Shown here piece by piece: positions 8,060 to 15,279 of a stretch of 32,635 nucleotides of DNA. The position numbers and the translations under genes were made by a program. The notes below the pieces were generated by a model. It was not told the DNA's origin. It saw nothing but the letters and a program-made list of their open reading frames with translations, and did no database searches. Source of the stretch: an uncultured bacterium (GTDB lineage Bacteria > Planctomycetota > Phycisphaerae > Phycisphaerales > SM1A02); NCBI GenBank assembly GCA_903961015.1, contig CAJCCX010000068.1, positions 1 to 32,635 on the forward strand. Reading direction: 5' to 3'. Position 1 is the stretch's first letter. Each line of letters begins with the position of its first letter.

Positions 8060-9181
8060 TTGTGTCTCTTCAAGTCTTATCATTTCGTGATGTTTGTCTG
8101 TTTCCTACTGTTTTTTTCTGCCATTTGTATGGCAACCGAATCTTCAAATCCCTCGCCCCCCCAAAATGCGAAGGTGATCAATCATGTCATCTTGATCAGC
8201 GTCGATGGTTTGCGTCCTGAATTGTTACAAGCACCCTTGATTGAGAAACATCCTTCGATGGCTCGACTCTTGCGAGGGCCTCATACATTCGAGGCGCGGA
8301 CCGATCCAGATTCGACCGTCACGCTTCCCAATCATGTTGGGATGGTGACGGGGCGACTTTTCGCTGGTCCTTTGGGGCATAATTGGCTTGGGAATTCGGA
8401 TCCTCCCAAACCTGGTGCAGGGGGAACGATCAACGAGATGCATGGAGAATATGTTGCAAGCATATTTGATGTTGCAAGCGATCGAGGAGTCGCAACTGCT
8501 GTCATTGCCACGAAAACCAAGTTCATATTGTTGGATCAGAGTTATGACGAAACCAATGGAGCGATGGACATCGTTGGTACGGATGATGGTCGTGATAAGA
8601 TTGATGCGTTCATCACTTGCAAAGAGAGCGATCAAGTCGCGACAGAAACTTTGAAATTCATAACGCATTCTGCAGTGAAAGGTGAACGGAGTTTATCTTT
8701 CTTGCACTTCGCAGAGACCGACGGCGCTGGTCATGCACAAGCGTGGGATCTTGCGGACGAAACGGAATATCGCAAAGCATGCGTTCGTGTTGACACTGCA
8801 ATTGGCAAATTGCTTTCAGGTATAGATTCCGACGCGACATTGTGCGGCCATGTTGCAATTGTTTTGACATCCGATCATGGCGGTGGCGTTCCACCGCGGA
8901 GTCACACTGATCCCAAAGCGCCAATAAATTTCACGATTCCGTTTCTTGTTTGGTTGGGAGTCGATCAAGCCCCGTCGGATCTGTATGCCGCCAATGCCAC
9001 AATGCGTACGCTTCCAAACGCAGCGGAAAATCCGCGTGCCGAAGAAGCAAAGCCCATTCGAAACGCGGATGCCGGCAATCTTGTATTGATGATGCTTGGA
9101 TTGCCTGCGATTCCAAACTCGACCGTTAATGCAGCGCAAGATCTCATCTTTGTTCCCAGTACGGGTACAACAGTGCGATGA
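8060..9181 (+). CDS. Exported alkaline phosphatase-like phosphodiesterase
   Basis: A protein of up to 373 residues from the type I phosphodiesterase/nucleotide pyrophosphatase branch of the alkaline phosphatase superfamily. Metal-site motifs are visible: ISVDGLRPE (first Asp) near residue 48, TLPNH with the candidate Thr nucleophile near residue 90, DGAGHAQAWD near 224 and TSDHGGG near 275. The N-terminus is a signal peptide ending near ICMA-TE. The start is uncertain: TTG at 8060 follows a stop directly and gives a basic n-region, while ATG at 8090 gives a shorter signal; neither has a clear Shine-Dalgarno. The stop overlaps the next gene's start as ATGA, so the two are coupled. Substrate is unknown; a nucleotide or phosphodiester is expected from the family. 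Confidence 0.88.
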   Translation: MCLFKSYHFVMFVCFLLFFSAICMATESSNPSPPQNAKVINHVILISVDGLRPELLQAPLIEKHPSMARLLRGPHTFEARTDPDSTVTLPNHVGMVTGRLFAGPLGHNWLGNSDPPKPGAGGTINEMHGEYVASIFDVASDRGVATAVIATKTKFILLDQSYDETNGAMDIVGTDDGRDKIDAFITCKESDQVATETLKFITHSAVKGERSLSFLHFAETDGAGHAQAWDLADETEYRKACVRVDTAIGKLLSGIDSDATLCGHVAIVLTSDHGGGVPPRSHTDPKAPINFTIPFLVWLGVDQAPSDLYAANATMRTLPNAAENPRAEEAKPIRNADAGNLVLMMLGLPAIPNSTVNAAQDLIFVPSTGTTVR

Positions 9182-11283
9182 AAAGCGTTAACCAAGCGTA
9201 TTTTTTTTTAACCCTCCGCACGACAAACAACTTGATTGCTCTTGCAATCCTTGCGATCACTCTGCCGACAATTGCTCGCGCTGACATCACTCTGCCTTCG
9301 GTGATTGCTGATCACATGGTTCTTCAGCGTGACATGGTCGTTCCCGTCTGGGGGCGAGCGAAAGCGGGACAGATTGTCGATGTTTCAATCGTCGACGGAA
9401 GTGGAAAGGTGATCAACAGCGTGCAGGTGAAGTCAGGCGACGACGGAAAATTTATGGCTCGACTTCCTGCGATGAGTGCTTGCAAGAATCCACTGATGTT
9501 GAAGGTTGCGTGTGCTGGCGAGAGTGTGCAATGCAGCGATGTGCTTGTTGGAGAAGTGTGGCTTTGCGGTGGTCAATCAAATATGGAATGGAAGGTTGAA
9601 GGAAGTATTGGGGGCGATACGCTCGCTCAGACACTGCCTGCGACGGTGCGATGTTTCACTCCTGACCGCAGGATGTCTGCACATCCAGAGGCAGATTTAC
9701 CCACGAAATGGATTGTTTCCACTGCAGAAAGTGCGCAAGGATTCACGGCAGTTGGCGCTTGGTTTGCTGCCAAAGTTGGTTCGACGCTCGATGTTCCAGT
9801 TGGAATTCTGTCGATCAATTGGGGCGGAACGCGCGCGGAGCCGTGGACTCCAGCGGATATCGCATTGACTAATCCGATGTTCGCAGCAATTGTTGCCGAG
9901 CAGCAAAAAGCTGGCGCAACATTTGAGCATATGTCGCCGGCACAAATGCAAACGTTGATAGATGAGCAGACTCGCGCATATCAAGAGGCGATCAGTGCAT
10001 ATTGGAAAAATCTCCAATTGAAAGAAAGTGGTTTTGCAAATCACTGGGAAACAGAACCAGCCGATGCAGCGCATACATGGCGTGCGGCGCAAGTTCCTGG
10101 AGTCTTTGGAACTGTGGCAGGAACAGAATCACTTGCAGACTTTGACGGAGCAACATGGTGGCGACGCACAATTACTTTGCCGAATTCTTGGGCAGGGCGA
10201 GATGCGAAATTGCTCCTGGGTCCCATCGATGAGAGCGACATCGTGTGGATCAACGGTATTGAAGTCGGACGGACGACAGGTTTTTGGCAAGCGCCGCGAA
10301 CATATTCGGTTCCTGGTGCAACTCTCCACGCAGGCGTAAATGAAATCGCTGTGTTGATTGTTGATACACAAGGTGCTGGAGGATTTAGTGGAAAAGCCCA
10401 AGGAATGCAGATAAATTTGGCGACCACCGATGGCGTCTCCGCAACAGATGCAAATTCTATTGCGCTTGCCGGTGAATGGCAGTGGAAGCGTGGATCGACT
10501 TCGACGGTCCATGCACCAAACGCACCACAGGGGCCAACGCATCCTCAGGCTCAATCGGGGTCGTTCGGTTCGATGTGGAATGCGATGATGGCACCCGTTG
10601 TTCCTTTCGCAATTCGTGGTGCGCTTTGGTATCAAGGGGAATCAAATGCAGGTGAAGCTGATCAATATCGTGAACTTCTTCCACTAATGATTCGTGCCTG
10701 GCGTGCGAAGTGGAACGAGGGAAATTTTCCTTTCGGCATTGTGCAGTTAGCAGGATTCCGTGCAGCGAGCGACGATCCAGTAGAAGGGGAATGGTCTGCG
10801 CTTCGTGATGCTCAGTCGAACACTGTTCGAGTTGTGCCGCACTGCGGTCTTGCAGTTGCAATTGATGTTGGAGATGCGAACGACATTCATCCGCGTAACA
10901 AGAAGACAGTTGCAGATCGCCTTGCTGCGTGGGCGCTTTCACAGGTGTATGCGCGCGGCGGCGAATTTTCTGGCCCGCTCTATCAATCAAGTTCAGTGCA
11001 AGGCGCGAAGATGATTGTTACGTTCGATCATGCAACGGGACTTGCGGGCGCGAATGGGGCGCCAGTGGGCGGATTTGCGATTGCAGGATCAGATGGAAAG
11101 TTTGAGTGGGCAGATGCGAAGATTGAAGGATCGACGGTGATTCTCTCGAGTTCAAAGGTGCAAGCTCCGACCACCGTTCGCTATGCGTGGAGTAGTAATC
11201 CAGTGCGCGCAAATCTGGTGAATTCTGCTGGTTTTCCAGCGCCGCCGTTTGCAACCGATATGCCGGAGACCAAGCCGAATTAG
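9178..11283 (+). CDS. Sialate O-acetylesterase-like protein
   Basis: A 701-residue exported SGNH-type esterase (SASA family). A signal peptide ends near residue 35 (IARA-DI). The nucleophile block GGQSNMEW lies near residue 134, the WYQGESNAG block near 483, and the Asp/His block (NDIHPRNKK) near 570. Between the first two blocks, at about 280-400, sits a jelly roll like those of beta-galactosidases (WWRRTITLP, then GPIDESDIVWINGIEVG), a common insertion in this family and probably carbohydrate-binding. The start overlaps the phosphodiesterase stop by four bases. The family removes O-acetyl groups from sialic acids or other acetylated glycans; the natural substrate here cannot be read from sequence. 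Confidence 0.9.
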   Translation: MKSVNQAYFFLTLRTTNNLIALAILAITLPTIARADITLPSVIADHMVLQRDMVVPVWGRAKAGQIVDVSIVDGSGKVINSVQVKSGDDGKFMARLPAMSACKNPLMLKVACAGESVQCSDVLVGEVWLCGGQSNMEWKVEGSIGGDTLAQTLPATVRCFTPDRRMSAHPEADLPTKWIVSTAESAQGFTAVGAWFAAKVGSTLDVPVGILSINWGGTRAEPWTPADIALTNPMFAAIVAEQQKAGATFEHMSPAQMQTLIDEQTRAYQEAISAYWKNLQLKESGFANHWETEPADAAHTWRAAQVPGVFGTVAGTESLADFDGATWWRRTITLPNSWAGRDAKLLLGPIDESDIVWINGIEVGRTTGFWQAPRTYSVPGATLHAGVNEIAVLIVDTQGAGGFSGKAQGMQINLATTDGVSATDANSIALAGEWQWKRGSTSTVHAPNAPQGPTHPQAQSGSFGSMWNAMMAPVVPFAIRGALWYQGESNAGEADQYRELLPLMIRAWRAKWNEGNFPFGIVQLAGFRAASDDPVEGEWSALRDAQSNTVRVVPHCGLAVAIDVGDANDIHPRNKKTVADRLAAWALSQVYARGGEFSGPLYQSSSVQGAKMIVTFDHATGLAGANGAPVGGFAIAGSDGKFEWADAKIEGSTVILSSSKVQAPTTVRYAWSSNPVRANLVNSAGFPAPPFATDMPETKPN

Positions 11284-11290
11284 GCATCGG

Positions 11291-11533
11291 AAAAAGTCCT
11301 CGGCGACCGACACGATCTGGTTTGCTAAATTTTATTGCAAGCGCCGTCGGGGGGCCTGCGGAACTCGCTCGGCAGAATTTTTCAACGGCTGGATATGCAA
11401 ACGGATTCGCGCAAGCACTGCAGCGTCGAGCCTCTGAAATGGGCAACGCGTGTCGTTTTTCGACACTTCTTGCCCATTTCAAGCCGTAGAGCGTGCGAAA
11501 GTCGGGGGGCTGCCAAAATCTGCACGCACCACA
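11291..11533. repeat. Intergenic repeat, copy C
   Basis: This copy has the common core at 11295-11317, the module at 11346-11392, the two-tier hairpin at 11436-11480 and the tail at 11509-11526. Relative to copy A it lacks the left inverted-repeat arm, the second module and the GC-rich segment; the tail follows directly after a GTCGGGGGG run. Its module carries the CAGAATTTTTC variant of copy A's second module rather than the GAGAACTTTCC variant. It fills the gap between the convergent ends of the O-acetylesterase and tricorn genes and stops 16 nt before the latter's stop codon. Confidence 0.8.
11436..11480. repeat. Two-tier hairpin in repeat copy C
   Basis: The outer arms 11436-11445 and 11471-11480 and the inner arms 11450-11455 and 11461-11466 around a TTTTT loop are identical to those at 169-213. 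The four-base spacers differ on both sides (ACGC and TTCT here, GCAT and TGGT there). Preserved stems with diverged spacers suggest that the fold matters. Confidence 0.8.
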
Positions 11534-11548
11534 TGTGAGCCCAATCAA

Positions 11549-14500
11549 TTAATGATCTGCAGTAGGCAATCCCATGCCTTGTCGAGCTGGATATGGCGGC
11601 GTTGGAACAACCTTGAATGGCTGTTCGCGAATCGCTTTCTCCATCAAGTCGACAGCAACATCCATTTGCGGATCGATTCCACCTCGCGATGGTCCGCCAC
11701 GCATCACAGCAGGATCATCAATAACCATCACGTCTGGATCAACACCGTGACCTTCGATTCCCCACGTTCCATCAGTTTCGTAAAACGCAAATTTCGGCAC
11801 GCGCACGCCGCCGCCATCAACAAGTCCTGGATTGCCTGAAATTCCCACGAGCCCGCCCCATGTTCGAGTTCCCACGAGAGGTCCAAGTTTCGCTTGACGA
11901 AAGAGCCACGGAAACATATCGCCACCCGAACCGGCGAGTCCATTAATCAACATCGCCTTTGGACCAAAGTGTCCATCCTCTGGCCATGCTTGACTGCGTG
12001 TATCGCGCCGCGCCCACCAATTCGTTACAGGGCGATCAAGTAGTTCAATAAATCGCGATGGGATCTGTCCGCCACCATTCCAACGTTCGTCGATGATGAG
12101 CGCATCTTTCCCGCGCTGTCCAATGAATTGGCGCATGAGATCATTCTGTCCATCAGTTCCTGTATTTGGAACATAAACATAGCCCACGCGGCCGTCGGTC
12201 TTGCGATTGACATACGCACGATTCGCTTCGATCCATGATCGATAACGCAAGTCTGCATCGCTGTCGATTGTTGTGACCACAACACTTCGCGCAGTCTCGT
12301 CTCGAAATGGTTTCGCAGAAACCAAGAGTGTGACCGTCTTGCCTCCAAGACCAGCGAATGCAGCCCATGGAGCTTTCTTCAAGTCGATTGGTGTGCCATT
12401 GACGGCGAGAATAAACTCGCCTTCTTTTACATTGACTCCAGGAGCACGCAGTGGATTTCGTGCGTCGGAATCCCATGCAGCGCCTTCATATATTCGCTTG
12501 ATTTGATAAGCGCTGGCAGTGGTTCCGTCAGGCGCGGGGGCAGAGCCGATGCCAAAGTCAACGCCGAGTAATCCTGTGTTGGTTGTCGAACTTGCTTCGA
12601 TATCACCGCCGTTGTAATACGCATGACCAACATTCAACTCCGAGATCATCTCTGAAATGATGAACGAAACATCTTCGCGACTATTGGCATCATCAACGAG
12701 GGCAATGTAACGCGCACGAATTGCAGGCCAATCAACATGGTGCATGTTGGGGTCATAGAAAAAGTCTCTAAAGACGAGCCATGCATCGCCCACCATTTGC
12801 CGCCATTCAGTGCGTGGATCAATTTCAACCATCATCGGTTTTGTCACGACTGGTTTCGAAGCTCCAGCCGCTGAAGCATCGACGATGCGTGCGTTTGCAC
12901 CTTCGGGGACGAGAATCTTTTTCCCGTCAGCGGTGATTACAAATCCACCGCCGGTTGTGAGTACTTTTTCAGTTGGCTTTTTTTCGCGAGCATCAATGAT
13001 CTTGATTCCGCTGTTATCGCCGCGACGTGTATAAATCAGAAGGCCTTTGTCATTGACTGCAAGATTTCCAAATGCACCTCGAATCGCTCCAGGAACTCGA
13101 ACCGCTCGTGATTCGATGTTGTCGAATTCGATTACGAATCCTTTGCGCTTCGGCTTCTCAGGTGTTGCAACTGGAACATCCGTCTTGACATCGGTTGCAA
13201 CAACTGGAGGTGTTTCAGGCGCGGTGGTTGGCTTCGCATCATTATCCGCAGGCTTTGGATCCGCGGGTTTCGCATCATCATCATCCGCAGGCTTTGGATC
13301 CGCGGGTTTCGCGTCATCATCATCCGCAGGCTTTGGATCAGCGGGCTTCGCATCACCATCCGCTGGCTTTGGATCGGCGGGCTTCGCATCACCATCCGCT
13401 GGCTTCGCATCCTTCGCGTCCTTTGGCTTCTTTTCCGACACAGGAACTTCTTCGTCGCTCTCTGTCGTCTGCCATGCGGCCTTCACACTCGCACGCAGCG
13501 GAATTGCAAGCAAGACTTCAGAATTATCATAAATCCAAGTCGAATCCATCGAGCCATACTTTGGAGTGAACTCTTGATCGCTGGTGTAATACAACCATTC
13601 TCCAGCACGATCGAATGTTGGCAAATTGCTGCCGAAAGCAGGCGAAGTGACTTCATGCTTTTCGCCAGACTCCACGTCATAAATCACGACTTGATTTGAA
13701 CGACCAGATGTATCGGACTTGCGATACGTGATCCACGATGAATCGTGACTCCACTTCACTCGGGGAGCGCCGTCGTTCCACTCTTCGCGGTCAACAAGTT
13801 TTTCTTCGCCGCTGGCAACATCGACTAGAAAAATTGAATTCGTCATTGCGGCGAATGTGATTTTCTTCGAATCAGGGCTCCAGTTCAGATCCGACTTGAA
13901 TCCGCCATTGGACTTTGTCAGTTGTCGTTTCGCACCTGTTCCATCCGCAGGCATAATATAAATTTCGTATCCATTCTCGGTCGAATCATCAAAGAATGCG
14001 ATCGACTTTCCATCGGGGCTCCAGGTTGGCTCACGCTCGGCGACTCCATTTGTAGGAGTCAAATTGCGTGGGATTCCGTTTTCAGCTGGCAGAGTCCAAA
14101 TGTCACCCCGCGCTGCAACGATCGCACGCTTTCCAGTTGGAGAAATGTCCCACCCGTCGATGAATGCGCTCGCATCAATAATCTGCGGGCGCAATTTCGA
14201 ACGTGCGCCTGGAATCTTGACATTGACCGTTCGCGTTTCGCGGGTTGCGAGATTGAGAACCATCAAGCTTGCGCCATTCTGAAAGACGATCTCGCCAGCG
14301 GAGCCGTCATCTGGTCCGATCGACGGCCACTTAATATCGAAGTCTGCAAATTTCGTGAGTTGGCGGCGATTTCCGCCTTGCGCATCACATGCCCAAATGT
14401 TCAAGCGATGCTCTGGCCCAGCATCGCATAAGTAATAGAGCGTGTCGCCGTGCCACATTGGAATCGTGTCTGTTCCTTCCCATTGCGTCACGCGTTTTGC

Positions 14501-15100
14501 GGTGTTGTTCGTAAGGTCATACACCCAAATGTCTGTCGCCATTCCACCCCGATATCTTTTCCATGTTCGAGTGTCTGTTGAATGTGGTGTATATGCAAGA
14601 AACTTTCCATTCGCACTCACAGTTGGATTCGCGCCGTATGGGGTTGGAAACTCTGTTGGCAGTCCGCCATCTGCAGAAACAGCCAAAATTTGCGGGGCTC
14701 GTGGATATGTTCCCATCCCAGTTGCACTGAACAAAATGCGTCCATCACTCATCCAGTCCGCGGGAGTTTCTGCCGACGGGTGATATGTGACACGCTTGGG
14801 AATGCCGCCATCGATTGGCGTCACATAAATATCTCGGTTGCCATCGTAATTTCCAAGGAATGCGATGGACTTTCCATCGGGAGAGAATCGCGCAAAGACT
14901 TCTGCGCCTGGAGGATCTGCAACGGGTTGTGCAGTTCCACCATTCTTGTCGACAGTCCACAATCCATTCGCATATGAGAAGGCGATGCGACTCTGACTGA
15001 TGTCTGGATATCGCAACATGGTCGCATTGGGCGGCGCATCTTGGGGATTTTGAAATGGAGCGAAAGCAAGAAGGCAGACGATTGGAAATTGGAAGACCAT
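11549..15100 (-). CDS. Tricorn protease homologue (S41 peptidase)
   Basis: About 1183 residues from the ATG at 15100, which has an AGGA eight bases upstream; a TTG at 15118 would add six. A signal peptide (FPIVCLLAFAPF) suggests an exported form. Beta-propeller repeats of the WD40/PD40 type fill roughly 30-540 (for example FSPDGKSIAFLG and WSPDGKSIAFFDDS). An Asp/Lys/Pro/Ala low-complexity linker follows at about 550-635, then the core domain, a PDZ (GEFILAVNGTPI) and the C-terminal S41 peptidase. Catalytic residues are His in ELNVGHAYY, Ser in GLAGSGGDMFP (near residue 1055) and Glu in GIEGHGVDPD. Tricorn enzymes trim oligopeptides made by larger proteases. It converges on the O-acetylesterase gene. 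Confidence 0.9.
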   Translation of the reverse strand: MVFQFPIVCLLAFAPFQNPQDAPPNATMLRYPDISQSRIAFSYANGLWTVDKNGGTAQPVADPPGAEVFARFSPDGKSIAFLGNYDGNRDIYVTPIDGGIPKRVTYHPSAETPADWMSDGRILFSATGMGTYPRAPQILAVSADGGLPTEFPTPYGANPTVSANGKFLAYTPHSTDTRTWKRYRGGMATDIWVYDLTNNTAKRVTQWEGTDTIPMWHGDTLYYLCDAGPEHRLNIWACDAQGGNRRQLTKFADFDIKWPSIGPDDGSAGEIVFQNGASLMVLNLATRETRTVNVKIPGARSKLRPQIIDASAFIDGWDISPTGKRAIVAARGDIWTLPAENGIPRNLTPTNGVAEREPTWSPDGKSIAFFDDSTENGYEIYIMPADGTGAKRQLTKSNGGFKSDLNWSPDSKKITFAAMTNSIFLVDVASGEEKLVDREEWNDGAPRVKWSHDSSWITYRKSDTSGRSNQVVIYDVESGEKHEVTSPAFGSNLPTFDRAGEWLYYTSDQEFTPKYGSMDSTWIYDNSEVLLAIPLRASVKAAWQTTESDEEVPVSEKKPKDAKDAKPADGDAKPADPKPADGDAKPADPKPADDDDAKPADPKPADDDDAKPADPKPADNDAKPTTAPETPPVVATDVKTDVPVATPEKPKRKGFVIEFDNIESRAVRVPGAIRGAFGNLAVNDKGLLIYTRRGDNSGIKIIDAREKKPTEKVLTTGGGFVITADGKKILVPEGANARIVDASAAGASKPVVTKPMMVEIDPRTEWRQMVGDAWLVFRDFFYDPNMHHVDWPAIRARYIALVDDANSREDVSFIISEMISELNVGHAYYNGGDIEASSTTNTGLLGVDFGIGSAPAPDGTTASAYQIKRIYEGAAWDSDARNPLRAPGVNVKEGEFILAVNGTPIDLKKAPWAAFAGLGGKTVTLLVSAKPFRDETARSVVVTTIDSDADLRYRSWIEANRAYVNRKTDGRVGYVYVPNTGTDGQNDLMRQFIGQRGKDALIIDERWNGGGQIPSRFIELLDRPVTNWWARRDTRSQAWPEDGHFGPKAMLINGLAGSGGDMFPWLFRQAKLGPLVGTRTWGGLVGISGNPGLVDGGGVRVPKFAFYETDGTWGIEGHGVDPDVMVIDDPAVMRGGPSRGGIDPQMDVAVDLMEKAIREQPFKVVPTPPYPARQGMGLPTADH
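13231..13420 (-). repeat. Coding tandem repeat in tricorn linker
   Basis: Degenerate units of about 36-39 nt encode a repeating DAKPADPKPAD peptide with one to four Asp or Gly-Asp residues between units, roughly five units in all. They lie between the beta-propeller and the core domain of the tricorn homologue. Copy number is likely to vary between strains through slippage. The antisense frame is also open here and gives an artificial Gly/Ser/Ala/Phe repeat. Confidence 0.8.
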
Positions 15101-15167
15101 TCTGAAAATCCTATGCAAAGGTAACGATCACTCGCCATGAAAATGTGCGTAGCGAAACAAATGAGAA

Positions 15168-15254
15168 CGGTGGGGGTGGGATTCGAACCCACGATGCCCT
15201 TGCAGGCATACCGGATTTCAAGTCAGGCGCGTTCGACCACTCTGCCACCCCACC
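15168..15254 (-). tRNA. tRNA-Ser(UGA)
   Basis: A class II tRNA on the minus strand: acceptor GGUGGGG/CCCCACC, anticodon loop CUUGAAA (UGA, reads UCA), a long variable arm AUGCC/GGCAU, T arm GUGGG-UUCGAAU-CCCAC and discriminator G. CCA is not encoded. Two stems hold mismatches: U29-C41 in the anticodon stem (CCUGA against UCCGG) and A12-C23 in the D stem. It lies 25 nt downstream of the sensor kinase stop on the same strand, so co-transcription is possible. No intrinsic terminator is evident before the tricorn gene. Confidence 0.9.
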
Positions 15255-15279
15255 AGGGGGAATCGAATCGTAGCGATTT

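Noticed and set aside
13047-13532. Plus-strand Gly/Ser/Ala/Phe repeat protein
   Set aside because: It is the antisense of the DAKPADPKPAD linker in the tricorn gene; repetitiveness comes from the real coding strand.
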